Shown here: positions 55,529-64,000 of the stretch, piece after piece | Layout: each line of letters starts with the position of its first letter | How positions within the stretch are numbered: position 1 is the stretch's first letter | NCBI RefSeq assembly: GCF_001931485.1 | Contig: NZ_MSDV01000078.1 | Span: 124,001-188,000, forward strand | Source of the DNA: Burkholderia sp. SRS-W-2-2016 | Lineage (GTDB): Bacteria; Pseudomonadota; Gammaproteobacteria; Burkholderiales; Burkholderiaceae | Direction of reading: 5' to 3' | Length of the DNA stretch: 64,000 nucleotides | Translations under genes and position numbers: made by a program | Notes under the pieces: generated by a model | The model's input: only the letters and a program-made list of their open reading frames with translations | What the model was told of the DNA's origin: nothing | Database searches by the model: none

Positions 55529-57304
55529 ATGACCAACACTCCGCCCCTGCGTGCCTTGGCCGGCCGCCTGAATGCGATGCGTAAAACGCTGCGCGACGTG
55601 TTCGGCATCACGAAGCTGCGGCCCGGCCAGCAGCACATCATCCGCAGCGTGCTCGAACGGCGCGACACGCTCGCGGTGATGCCCACCGGCGCCGGCAAAT
55701 CGCTCTGCTATCAATTGCCGGCGCTGCATCTGGACGGCTGGACGCTGGTCGTGTCGCCGTTGATCGCGTTGATGAAAGACCAGTTCGACACGCTGCGCGA
55801 CGCAGGCATCGACGCGCTGCGGATCAACAGCACGGTCCCGGCTGCGGAGCTGCACGCCACCTATGACACGCTGCGTAGCGCCCGCAGCGGCATCGTGTTC
55901 GTCACGCCGGAACAACTGAGCCACGCCGAATTGATTGACGCGCTGCGCGAGCGCGACGACACGCGTATCGAACTGGTGGTCGTCGACGAGGCGCACTGCG
56001 TGTCGCAGTGGGGCCACGATTTCCGCCCGGCGTTCCTGCGCATCGTCGATGCGGTGAAAGCTCTCGGCAGGCCGCCGGTGCTCGCGCTGACCGCGACCGC
56101 GACGCCCGACATCTGTACCGACATCGTCCGCTCGCTCGGTCTGAAAGAGCCGCGCATCGTCAACACCGGCGTCTATCGCGACAATCTGCACTACCGCGTC
56201 AGCCAGGTATCGGTGGCAGGTGGACGGCAACGCGCGTCCACGCGTGTGCGTGAAGCGAAGGCGGCGGCGCTGCGCGAACTGCTCGCGCACGAACACGGCC
56301 GCGGCATCGTCTATACGGCGACGGTGCGCGAAGCCGAGCAGCTGGCCGCGAGCGTACGCGAGTGGGACGCGGCGGTGGCCTGCTATCACGGCCGCATGTC
56401 CGCGCACCAACGGCACGACGTGCAGGAGCGCTTCGCGGCCGGGGAGCTGCGCGTGATGATCGCGACCAACGCGTTCGGAATGGGGATTGATATTCCCGAC
56501 ATCCGTTTCGTCGTCCACTATCAGATGCCGGGCAGCCTCGATGCGTACTACCAGGAAACCGGGCGCGCCGGACGCGACGGCGAGCCCGCGCGCTGCGAGT
56601 TGCTGTTCGATCTGAACGACCGGCGCGTGCAGCAGTTTCTCGCACTGGGCCGCTATCCGGACGCCGCGCTGCTGCGCCGGATCTGCGACGCGCTCGCGCA
56701 GTGCGCGCGCACGCCCGGTGCGGGTGCCGGCATGTCGGCGCGCGAGTTGCTCGACGCGGTAACCGACGTGGGCCGCAACAAGCTCGCGGTCGCGCTGAAG
56801 ATGCTGACCGATACCCGCCACGTTGCGCGGGACCGGCAGCAACGCTATCGGCTGCGCGAAGCGGGCGGCGCCCGTGCGGGCCAGCCCGGCGACAACCGCG
56901 ACGATGCGATCGACGCCGCTGTCGAGCGCTATACGCAGCTCGCGAGCCGCGACCGCGCCGCGCTCGAACAGATGGTCGATTACGCGCAAACCGGCGGCTG
57001 CCGCTGGCGCGTGCTGCTCGAATACTTCGACGACGCCGACGGTTTCGAACGCTGCGGTACCTGCGATAACTGTCTGAATCCGGTCGAAGCGACGTTTGAA
57101 GCGCAAAGCGCGAAGCCCGCCGTCAAATCGCCGCGGCGCCAAGCGGCAAAAAAAGCGCGCTTTGGCCGCGGCGATGCGGTGCGCGTGCGCAAATACGGCA
57201 GCGGCCACGTAGTGTTCGCCACCGATGAGCAGGTCGCGGTAATGTTTCCGGACGGCAGCACGCGCACCTTCATGGCGCGCTTTGTAAAGGCCGAGATGGC
57301 GTGA
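55529..57304 (+). CDS. RecQ-family ATP-dependent DNA helicase
   Basis: This 591-residue helicase unwinds DNA 3' to 5'. It has motif 0 (LRPGQQHIIRSVL), Walker A PTGAGKS at 52-58, DEAH in VVDEAHCVSQWGHDFRP near 153, motif VI (ETGRAGRDG) and the zinc domain (CRWRVLLEYF, CGTCDNC). After the winged helix the C terminus carries a different short domain (GDAVRVRKYGSGHVVF, MFPDGSTRTFMARFV) instead of HRDC. A start at 55577 (MRKTLRDVFG) is possible, as no clear ribosome site precedes 55529. Confidence 0.9.
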   Translation: MTNTPPLRALAGRLNAMRKTLRDVFGITKLRPGQQHIIRSVLERRDTLAVMPTGAGKSLCYQLPALHLDGWTLVVSPLIALMKDQFDTLRDAGIDALRINSTVPAAELHATYDTLRSARSGIVFVTPEQLSHAELIDALRERDDTRIELVVVDEAHCVSQWGHDFRPAFLRIVDAVKALGRPPVLALTATATPDICTDIVRSLGLKEPRIVNTGVYRDNLHYRVSQVSVAGGRQRASTRVREAKAAALRELLAHEHGRGIVYTATVREAEQLAASVREWDAAVACYHGRMSAHQRHDVQERFAAGELRVMIATNAFGMGIDIPDIRFVVHYQMPGSLDAYYQETGRAGRDGEPARCELLFDLNDRRVQQFLALGRYPDAALLRRICDALAQCARTPGAGAGMSARELLDAVTDVGRNKLAVALKMLTDTRHVARDRQQRYRLREAGGARAGQPGDNRDDAIDAAVERYTQLASRDRAALEQMVDYAQTGGCRWRVLLEYFDDADGFERCGTCDNCLNPVEATFEAQSAKPAVKSPRRQAAKKARFGRGDAVRVRKYGSGHVVFATDEQVAVMFPDGSTRTFMARFVKAEMA

Positions 57305-57365
57305 ACTACGCGCCGCCAGGCGGGACCGACGCGGCTCACGTCCGGCGCGCGCGGCGTTGCCCGCG

Positions 57366-58268
57366 TCAATCACGGCCGGTCATCTCCGGTGCGATCGACG
57401 CGTGATTGAGCAGTCCGACCAGCGCGACGCCCCCCACCACATTGCCGAGCAACGTCGGCGCAAAAAAGCGCCCGAAGTAGTCCTGCAGCGCGGCGTGCCC
57501 GCGCAAAACCGCATAAGCCACCTCGACCGACCCGGCAACGATATGCGACAGATCGCACACCGCGACCACATAGGTGATCACCGCGACGATCAGGACAGCG
57601 GCCGACTTCGCGCTCGGCAGCAGCCACACCATCAACGCGATAAGCCAGCCGGCGAGCACGGCTTTGATCATCGTCGAAAAGAAATCCGACTCGTACGGCG
57701 CCTGGGCGAGATGATCGAGAACCGGTGCGAACTTGTGCGCGAACGTCGTCGGCAGCGTGAGGATGGCCGCGAAGCACCAGGTACCTGCAATGTTGGCTGC
57801 GAGCACGATCAGCCAGAGCCGCAGCGCTGTGCCCGCAACCCGTAGGCTGCGCCGCGTCAGCACCGGCAACAGCACGGTCAGCGTGCTCTCGGTAAAGAGT
57901 TGCTGGCGCCCCAGCACGACGATGATGAAGCCGACGCAATACCCGGCGGCGCCGGTCAACGACACCCCGTTGTGAGCGGAAGACGACTTATTCTCCAGTA
58001 CCGCCTCGGTGAGAAACGAGAAGCCCATCGAGAGCCCTGCGGCCAGCGCGGACCACAGCAGCGCGAGCGGAGCGCGCCCGAGCGCCATCTCCCCTTCCTC
58101 GCGGATGATTTCGTGAATGACCAGCGCGCGCGGCGAACTATGCTCGGACGCCTGATCGCGCTCCTTATCGTCCAGGTGCGGCGACGCGTGGCCCGCGGCT
58201 TGCGCGTCGTCCGTGTCGATGCTGGTGTCGCGATCCGTATCGGTGGCGGTATGGGGCAGGTTCGGCAT
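57366..58268 (-). CDS. Formate/nitrite transporter family channel
   Basis: This 300-residue inner-membrane protein has six hydrophobic segments and the FNT fold, with LAGWLIALMVWLLPSAKSAA and a C-terminal NVVGGVALVGLLNHA helix. An acidic, hydrophilic N terminus of about 60 residues precedes. It resembles the YfdC branch of FNT proteins more than FocA or NirC. The ATG at 58268 follows AGGAG. It is convergent with recQ and 89 bases downstream of the response regulator gene, so the two may be cotranscribed. Substrate uncertain. Confidence 0.85.
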   Translation of the reverse strand: MPNLPHTATDTDRDTSIDTDDAQAAGHASPHLDDKERDQASEHSSPRALVIHEIIREEGEMALGRAPLALLWSALAAGLSMGFSFLTEAVLENKSSSAHNGVSLTGAAGYCVGFIIVVLGRQQLFTESTLTVLLPVLTRRSLRVAGTALRLWLIVLAANIAGTWCFAAILTLPTTFAHKFAPVLDHLAQAPYESDFFSTMIKAVLAGWLIALMVWLLPSAKSAAVLIVAVITYVVAVCDLSHIVAGSVEVAYAVLRGHAALQDYFGRFFAPTLLGNVVGGVALVGLLNHASIAPEMTGRD

Positions 58269-58357
58269 GGCATGGCTCCTCGCAGTGTGCACGAGCGTTG
58301 CGCAGGCGCTGTGCCCGTTGCTCGCCGCTACCGCCTGCAACAAGGAGGCTCACTGCA

Positions 58358-59029
58358 TCAGTCGGCTGCCGATTTGCGGAGCCCTCGTCGGCGCGTGCTG
58401 AAAGACGCTTCGATGGGCAGACACTGGACCAGACTCGCGACGCTATCGACGAGCCGCTCATACAGTTTTTCCGACTCCTCGACGGAAATTCCCGCAGCGC
58501 GCATGTGAGCGATCCGCGCAGCTTGCGCATGCATCAATTCGATTCCCCGGCAGATGCTGGAGGCGCAGCGTGTACGGCCCGACGGTCCCAATGAAGCAGC
58601 CGCGAGCAACGGATTCCATTTGCCTTCGTTGGCAGTGGCGAGAATTGGCGGCCGCTCCGCAGGTTGCGGCGCGACCCGCGCGGATTGCCGCGTTAGCTCG
58701 TCGATAAGTTCAAGAAGCCGGTCCACGAACCCTGGTTTGCGCAACTGTGCGCGCGCGAGACGCGTGTCCGGTAGTTCGGCGCCGGACATCAGAATCACCG
58801 GTACGCTGCGAAAGCGCGGCAGCGCCTTGAGGATTCGCATTGCGTCCGGGCCTTCCAGATAGGGCATGTTCACATCGCAGACGATGATGTCCGGGGGCCG
58901 ATCCACCGCGGCGCGCAGCGCGGCGAGCCCGTCCTGCGCGCCTGCTACCGCATGGCCGTTCGCGCTCAGCGCTGCTTCCAACGCCGCACGCATTTGGGCG
59001 TCGTCATCTACGAGCAAAACTTTGCACAT
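58358..59029 (-). CDS. Response regulator with uncharacterised C-terminal domain
   Basis: This 223-residue protein has an N-terminal receiver (LLVDDDAQMR, phospho-acceptor Asp in IIVCDVNMPYLEG, ILMSGAE, LRKPG) and a C-terminal region of about 110 residues, partly helical (CRGIELMHAQAARIAHMRAA, YERLVDSVASLVQCL), with no DNA-binding domain I recognise. It may act by protein contact. The start is unambiguous. Confidence 0.82.
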   Translation of the reverse strand: MCKVLLVDDDAQMRAALEAALSANGHAVAGAQDGLAALRAAVDRPPDIIVCDVNMPYLEGPDAMRILKALPRFRSVPVILMSGAELPDTRLARAQLRKPGFVDRLLELIDELTRQSARVAPQPAERPPILATANEGKWNPLLAAASLGPSGRTRCASSICRGIELMHAQAARIAHMRAAGISVEESEKLYERLVDSVASLVQCLPIEASFSTRRRGLRKSAAD

Positions 59030-59600
59030 GTCCGGTCCTATTGCCTTCCGGTATTTAGCACCGTGCGCTGGCGGTGCCCACGCCGTAGTTATCGCTACTT
59101 ACGCTTCGCGCTCGTAACCAGCGCTGTCTTGGTCAGGCTGCTTCGGCCAATGCGCACGAAAGAAGCCAGCGCATATGCGCCGGACCATCAACGGAACAAC
59201 GTTCGCGGCGTCACTGCCGCCCTTCTCCTGCGTCGGCTTCACTTCCCCGACGCGTGATGGCTGCGGATAGACGTTACTTAGCATGGCGGGTGCCCACGCA
59301 CCGCGGCTAGCGGTACGTTGCGCCGCCTTCGGGAATGATCCAGTCACGCGCCCTGCGTGCCAGTGGGATAACGCATCGGGCGCGCATTGGTGTGCCGCGC
59401 GAAGAACTACTCAGCGAACAGGTCCGGGCCGAACGCGTCGTAGTGAATCGCGTAACCATGTTCAGCTAGCCGCGCCACCCGGGCGTGCCGAAAACGGCCC
59501 ATGCGTAATCGCCGATGCGCCGTTCGCAACGGGCGGCCCTCCGCATGCGTGGTTCAGCGGATGCACGACCCTCAGCACTTAACGTCAATGGAGGTCAATT
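59030..59600. other. 571-base gap before the short Mn catalase
   Basis: Several short frames but none recognisable. The catalase ribosome site GGAGG lies at the right end. Promoter boxes not assigned. Confidence 0.35.
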
Positions 59601-60182
59601 ATGTTCATGCACAACAAACGGCTGCAATACACGGTTCGCGTCGGCACGACCAATCCCGGTCTCGCGAACCTGATGCTCGGACAGTTCGGCGGACCGCAGG
59701 GCGAACTGGCAGCCGCGATGCGCTACTTCACGCAAGCGGTCGCGAAAGAGGATCCGAGGCGCAAGGACATGCTGTTCGATATCGCGACCGAAGAACTCAT
59801 TCACCTGGAGATCATCGGCTTGATCGTCGCCATACTCAACCGCGGTGCGAAGGGCGAACTCGCCGAAGCGGTCGAGCAGCGGGCGGAGTTGTATCGCAGG
59901 CTCAACGGCGCCGGCAACGACAGTCACGTCACCCAGGTGTTGTACGGCGGCGGGCCGCCGTTGACCAACTCGGGGGGCGTGCCCTGGACGGCCGCGTACA
60001 TCGATACGATCGGCGCGCCGACCGCGGACGGCGGTGACGGCAGCGCGTCGGTCGGCCTCGAAGCGCAGCAGGAAAGCGCGGTCACCGCGATGGCCACGCG
60101 CTTGCGCTCCGACCCGTCGAGCGATCCGACTACCGGCGCGGAGTTGGGCAGTACGCTTCCGCCCACCAACGACGTTGAGTAA
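59601..60182 (+). CDS. Shortened Mn catalase-like protein lacking two metal ligands
   Basis: This 193-residue protein is a close paralog of the 296-residue Mn catalase at 32341. The first 143 residues align without gaps, including Glu35, Glu65 and His68. Then residues 144-245 of the long form, with Glu151 and His184, are absent and TAD joins directly to GGDG. The deletion is in frame (306 bases) and the tail (SDPSSDPTTGAELGS) is retained. The ATG has GGAGG. It cannot form the normal dimanganese site alone; it may be inactive, a binding partner, or in decay. Confidence 0.82.
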   Translation: MFMHNKRLQYTVRVGTTNPGLANLMLGQFGGPQGELAAAMRYFTQAVAKEDPRRKDMLFDIATEELIHLEIIGLIVAILNRGAKGELAEAVEQRAELYRRLNGAGNDSHVTQVLYGGGPPLTNSGGVPWTAAYIDTIGAPTADGGDGSASVGLEAQQESAVTAMATRLRSDPSSDPTTGAELGSTLPPTNDVE

Positions 60183-60210
60183 TCCCCCTGTGCATGCTCA
60201 GGAGCAGGTG

Positions 60211-60720
60211 ATGGCCACCCCACAGGAATACGTCGTCGACTGGCTGCGCGACGCCTATGCAATGGAAAAACAGGCCGAGACGATGCTCAAGGCTCAGTCG
60301 AAGCGGTTTGAGTTCTATCCGCTGCTTCGTGAGCGGATCGACCGGCACCTCGAAGAAACGCTGTCGCATCAGACGTTGCTGGAAGGCTGCCTCGACCGGC
60401 TGGGCAGCGGTCCATCGGCGACGAAAAATCTGTCGGCGCGGATGACCGCGTTCATGCAGGGCGCCAGCGGAATGGCGGTCAGCGATGAGGTCGTGAAGGG
60501 CGGCATGGCGGGCTATGTGTTCGAGCACGTCGAAATCGCCGCCTACACGACGCTGATCGCCGCCGCCAATGCCGCCGGCGATATCGAAACCCGTCGCGTC
60601 TGCGAACAGATCCTGCCGCAGGAGATCGCGATGGCGAAGTGGCTGTTCGAGCACCTGCCGCAGACGGTCACGCAGTTTCTCGGTCGCTCCGCAGCGAACC
60701 TCGACGAAGCCAGGCGGTAA
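60211..60720 (+). CDS. DUF892 ferritin-like protein (YciE/YciF type)
   Basis: This 169-residue helical protein matches the YciE/YciF ferritin-like family: DWLRDAYAMEKQAETML, HLEETLSHQTLLEGCLDRLG, EHVEIAAYTTLIAAA and ILPQEIAMAKWLFEHLP supply the four helices with metal-binding Glu/His. The family is induced by stress; metal role unproven. It begins 28 bases after the short catalase gene and is probably in its operon. The frame upstream of 60211 is not coding. Confidence 0.88.
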   Translation: MATPQEYVVDWLRDAYAMEKQAETMLKAQSKRFEFYPLLRERIDRHLEETLSHQTLLEGCLDRLGSGPSATKNLSARMTAFMQGASGMAVSDEVVKGGMAGYVFEHVEIAAYTTLIAAANAAGDIETRRVCEQILPQEIAMAKWLFEHLPQTVTQFLGRSAANLDEARR

Positions 60721-61019
60721 CGTGACGGCACGCGACATACGCGGGTCGTCGAGCGCTTTCAGGTTCGGCGCGCGCGGCGTGTTCGCGCTCCGCGATGCGT
60801 GGGCCGGCGCTACGGCGCCGGCTCATTTCTGTCCGTCGAGTTCAGCGCCTGCTCCGCCGCAACGGGCGGAACTCGAGCATGGCGCGGCGAGCGTCGATCG
60901 CCTGCACGTGGACCGCTGCACGCACCCGCCGGGCATGCGGGATGCGGAAACCCGCGAGCCAACGCGCGACGCGTCACCGCGACGGTCGGCGCGCCCACCC
61001 AGTTTCGAGAGGAACAGCC
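60721..61019. other. Gap before the hemerythrin gene
   Basis: No recognisable coding region on either strand. Confidence 0.35.
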
Positions 61020-61601
61020 ATGCCCAACAACACCTCATCGGTATCACCGTCGATCACCGCAATGATCCGCCTGGACCATATGCACGTGCTCGCCGCGTCC
61101 CATCGTTACCACGCATCGACGCCGTGGTGGCGCAAACGAGCGATCGTCAACGGCGTGTGCGCCGCGCTCGAAATTCACGCGCAACTGGAGGAAGAGATTT
61201 TCTATCCGGCGTTGGAGCGCGCGCTCGGCCACGACAAGACGCTCGCGAAAAGCCGCCCCGAGCACGACGAGATGCGCGCGACGATCGCAAAGCTGCGTGC
61301 GATGGGCCCGGAAAACGCGGCGTACGACGGGCTCTTTCATCAGTTGATACGCGAGGTCGTGCACCACGTCGCGGACGAGGAGACGATCCTGCTGCCCGAC
61401 GCGGAGCGCTTGCTGAAGAGCGAACTGCAGGCGCTGGGCACGCAGATGACCCGGCGCCGGCTGCAATTGCTCGGTGAACGGCCGACGGAAATCGCGCTCA
61501 ATACCGCAGGCACGTTTCCGATCGCGACGCTGCTGCTCGGCTCAACGCTGCTGCTTGCGTTGCGGCAATGTCGGCCGAGGTCGCGCCGCGCGGCGCGCTA
61601 G
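61020..61601 (+). CDS. Hemerythrin domain protein with C-terminal membrane tail
   Basis: This 193-residue protein has a hemerythrin-like four-helix core: HMHVLAASHRYH, HAQLEEEIFYPALE, RPEHDEMRATI and VHHVADEETILLPDAE provide the His/Glu iron ligands. A hydrophobic segment near the C terminus (FPIATLLLGSTLLLAL) would anchor it to the membrane, which is unusual. The ATG follows GAGAGGAA. It may sense or bind oxygen or nitric oxide. Fits with the neighbouring ferritin-like and catalase-like genes. Confidence 0.85.
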   Translation: MPNNTSSVSPSITAMIRLDHMHVLAASHRYHASTPWWRKRAIVNGVCAALEIHAQLEEEIFYPALERALGHDKTLAKSRPEHDEMRATIAKLRAMGPENAAYDGLFHQLIREVVHHVADEETILLPDAERLLKSELQALGTQMTRRRLQLLGERPTEIALNTAGTFPIATLLLGSTLLLALRQCRPRSRRAAR

Positions 61602-61707
61602 GGGCGCTCGGCGCGGTCTTACGATTGAGCTGGGTGCGCTTGCTTACGCTCTGCTTCACTACGAAAGGCTCCGGCCGCACGTGCGTGCCGACGGCACCGA
61701 GTCGTTT

Positions 61708-61941
61708 TCAGTTATGCGGCTCCCTCGCGCCGCATCGCCGAACGCAAGCGTGCCTTTTTTCCATCGCCGAAAGTATTTCTTCCAGGCGGGCGATGCGCGA
61801 TCGGTAGAGCGCATTCGACTCGACGCCGGAGAGCGCCGCGATGCGATCGCGCCAGTACGTATGTGGGAATGGGCCTTTGCCGGCGTGCGGCAAAACCTTC
61901 TCCAAATGCCGGAGTTCGTTTTCCAGCTCGTGATGAAACAT
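61708..61941 (-). CDS. Small helical protein of unknown function (77 aa)
   Basis: From ATG at 61941, with GAGG six bases upstream, the minus strand encodes MFHHELENELRHLEKVLPHA, then GKGPFPHTYWRDRIAALSGV and RIARLEEILSAME. It looks like a real helical protein with a central PFPxxYWRxR motif. An alternative start is at 61953. I do not know a named family. It is convergent with the hemerythrin gene. Confidence 0.55.
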   Translation of the reverse strand: MFHHELENELRHLEKVLPHAGKGPFPHTYWRDRIAALSGVESNALYRSRIARLEEILSAMEKRHACVRRCGAREPHN

Positions 61942-62187
61942 GTCGCGCCTCATGACCGATTTGCTTTTTCGAGTCCAGCGCAGGTGTGAGCATGGCACGT
62001 TCCCGGCGGTCGCCTGATGATCGAGCACCCACTGGAGACGAGCATGTCGAGATCGCCTCGGATGTTGCCATGAGCGTATCTCACGGAAATCGGACGGCAG
62101 CGTCGTCGCACTCCATCGGCCGGGGCTTTTGCACGTCGGGATGCGCGACCGATGCCAAGCAGAGCGCACTCATGGATTGCTCGCGCG

Positions 62188-62485
62188 GTGGGCGCGGGTG
62201 CCGAAATACGCGATCTGGCGATGGCCGGCCGTATCGTGACCGACGACGCCGGACGGGTCAACGGTGTCGACTATCTTCATCTGAACGGCACGGCTCGCAG
62301 GGGTTGAGCACGCATCCACCAGCCTGGTCGACGCGGACTGCCGGAGCTGGGATATTCCGAACCTGTGGATATGCGATGGTTCGGTGTTTCCACAGTAGGG
62401 GGTCAATCCTTCTCTGACCATTCAGGCGATCACATGTCGGACTGCCGAGCGGATCGTCGAACTGGCAGCGCGCGGCAAACTATAG
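62188..62485 (+). pseudogene. GMC oxidoreductase remnant
   Basis: Two pieces of a GMC-family flavoenzyme remain. The first (GAEIRDLAMAGRIVTDDAGR, VNGVDYLHLNGT) is from the middle of the protein. The second, in another frame, is the C terminus: LVDADCRSWDIPNLWICDGS, VFPQ, an in-frame TAG where TxGG is expected, then GVNPSLTIQAITCRTAERIV ending at 62485. Some 200-plus residues between them are deleted, and nothing of the N-terminal FAD domain is seen. Confidence 0.72.
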
Positions 62486-62606
62486 ACCTTGCGCATGGCC
62501 GCACAGCGCTTCCGCCTGGGAATAAGTGTTGCTCGCTCGCCGGAGTTCCGGGTATTGCACGCCAACGCCGCGGCACTCGCCACAGACAGACTCAAGGAGT
62601 CCATTC

Positions 62607-63509
62607 ATGTCCGACACTAAAGATCAGTTCTCCATGCAGGACCCAACGAAGCAATATCCGCAACCGCCATTCGGACGACAGCCGCAGCCGGCACCCGGCC
62701 TCGCGAAGCAGATGATTCCCCAGCCCGATCACGGCGAAACCAGCTACAAGGGCTTTGGCAGGCTGGCGGGCCGGCGAGCGGTGATTACCGGCGCCGACAG
62801 CGGTATTGGCCGCGCGGTGGCAATCGCATTTGCCCGCGAAGGCGCCGACGTGGCGCTGAACTATCTGCCGAGCGAAGAAGCCGATGTCCGGGAAGTCATC
62901 CAACTCGTGAAGGAAGCTGGTCGCAACGCGATCGCGCTCCCCGGCGATATCGCCGACGAAGCCTTTTGCACACAGCTTGTCGATCAATCAGTCGAACAAC
63001 TCGGTGGCCTGGATATTCTGGTCAACGTCGCGGGCAAGCAGACATACGTCGAGAACATTGCTGAGCTGCAAACGGAACAGTTCGAAGCGACTTTCCGCAC
63101 CAACGTCTTCGCAATGTTCTGGCTGTGCAAGGCCGCATTGCCACATCTGCCACCGGGCGCAACCATCATCAATACGACGTCGATCCAGAGCTATCAGCCA
63201 AGTCCGGGGTTGCTCGATTACGCGTCGACCAAGGCGGCAATCACTGCTTTCACTCATGCACTCGCGAAACAGGTGGTCGGCAAGGGTGTCCGCGTCAACG
63301 CCGTCGCGCCGGGGCCGGTGTGGACGCCGCTACAGCCAAGCGGCGGTCAGCCGCAGGCAAAGGTCGAAAAATTCGGTTCCGAAGTGCCGATGAAACGACC
63401 CGGACAGCCTGCGGAACTTGCACCCGTCTACGTACTGCTAGCATCACAGGAGTCGAGCTTTGTGACCGGCGAGGTGTACGGCGTGACGGGTGGCAATCAC
63501 CTGACGTGA
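62607..63509 (+). CDS. SDR family oxidoreductase (YhdF/YghA-like)
   Basis: This 300-residue protein is a classical SDR: the cofactor motif TGADSGIG, active-site YASTK, and PGPVWTPL. The usual NNAG motif reads NVAG here. The N-terminal [20 protein letters not shown] segment is the same as in relatives such as glucose 1-dehydrogenase-like YhdF. The ATG follows AAGGAG. It is the cytoplasmic counterpart of the Tat-tagged paralog at 53655-54800. Often found in stress regulons; substrate unknown. Confidence 0.87.
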   Translation: MSDTKDQFSMQDPTKQYPQPPFGRQPQPAPGLAKQMIPQPDHGETSYKGFGRLAGRRAVITGADSGIGRAVAIAFAREGADVALNYLPSEEADVREVIQLVKEAGRNAIALPGDIADEAFCTQLVDQSVEQLGGLDILVNVAGKQTYVENIAELQTEQFEATFRTNVFAMFWLCKAALPHLPPGATIINTTSIQSYQPSPGLLDYASTKAAITAFTHALAKQVVGKGVRVNAVAPGPVWTPLQPSGGQPQAKVEKFGSEVPMKRPGQPAELAPVYVLLASQESSFVTGEVYGVTGGNHLT

Positions 63510-64000
63510 GGACCAAGCGGGTAGCTCACACGAAAACGGAATCCTTTAGCATGTCCAGAAGGAGCGTCAGCGAGGGGGCTCATGCCCCCACAGCGCAGTA
63601 GCCTCCCCTCAGCGCGTCGACAGGCGACAGGCTCGCTTCAGACATGCCCGCGGCGCAGCTGTCGGCCCTCTCGCGGCAGACGCGGCACATCGCAGTACTC
63701 GTCGGTGTATACGAATACTTCACAAATACCGTCGGTCAAACGGCCGCGTGACCACGAACGTGCGCGTCAGCCACAGTCAGCAATATGTGCCCGGTTCGCG
63801 CATTCCGCGCGATGGTGCTGGAACGGCAGCGCTTTCGACGATCGGCTCTCAGCCGAGAGCGCTGCGTGCAGACGCAGCTTGCTGTACCTCGAGAAGCTGA
63901 GGCAGGTGCATGCGCTTGCCACCTCTGTTCTTTCCGCCTCCGTGCTCGGCTGGACCGTATGGCTATAGAGCATCGGACGGGCGACTACCGGCGACGCGGT
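63510..64000. other. End of window without a recognisable gene
   Basis: 491 bases. Short frames on both strands show no family, and no structured element stood out. Confidence 0.35.

Overview
The window looks like one replicon segment from a Burkholderiaceae bacterium, most likely Paraburkholderia or Caballeronia. The evidence is a high-GC genome with strong third-position GC, a Burkholderia-type trimeric porin, a DMSO2/sulfonate (sfn/msu) operon under a sigma-54 activator, and stress genes common in that group (non-haem Mn catalase, DUF892, DUF2934, PRC-barrel, hemerythrin). I saw no rRNA, tRNA, CRISPR array or replication origin. All names come from motif recognition by eye, not from database searches.

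Region 1 (1-11734, all +): the end of a polar amino-acid-type ABC importer (two permeases, ATPase), a DUF169 protein, an ADP-forming acyl-CoA synthetase, a porin, a FadB-like hydratase/dehydrogenase, a thiolase, a persulfide dioxygenase-like metallo-hydrolase and a type II sulfide:quinone oxidoreductase. It reads as import, CoA activation, beta-oxidation and thiolysis of a carboxylic acid, joined to a sulfide oxidation pair. A sulfur-containing acid substrate is my inference. Region 2 (11857-14584) is a nest of decayed IS3-family copies.

Region 3 (14585-20717, all -) is an organosulfur operon: msuE-like FMN reductase, SfnB-like flavoprotein, SfnR-like activator, SsuD-like monooxygenase, amidohydrolase-like protein and SfnG. 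A candidate -24/-12 promoter and a 16-bp dyad lie upstream. Region 4 (21358-32340) is mixed: LysR/DUF4865 pair with a small membrane protein, IS debris cutting a MATE-type gene, GFA protein, sorbosone dehydrogenase-like lipoprotein, zinc alcohol dehydrogenase, a pncC-nadE pair, DUF2934, and a wrecked DUF2252 gene.

Region 5 (32341-39169) carries a Mn catalase, a single-domain response regulator, a PRC-barrel protein, a Gly-rich secreted protein, an N-terminally truncated hybrid kinase, and a decarboxylase/flavodoxin-like pair. Region 6 (39371-53601) is a glycan gene cluster: PIG-L deacetylase, two GT2, two GT9, two GT4-like glycosyltransferases, a GmhB-like phosphatase, a carbamoyltransferase and a UDP-xylose synthase-like enzyme. 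In its middle, divergently oriented, is a 903-residue ABC exporter fused to a degenerate kinase ATPase-like domain and a receiver domain. I consider that fusion the most unusual gene here.

Region 7 (53655-63509) repeats the stress theme: Tat-tagged SDR, Gly-rich secreted protein, RecQ, formate/nitrite-type channel, response regulator, a shortened Mn catalase lacking two metal ligands, DUF892, hemerythrin with a membrane tail, a GMC oxidoreductase remnant and a second SDR. Several families (SDR, Mn catalase, Gly-rich protein, receiver protein) occur once in region 5 or at its edge and once here.
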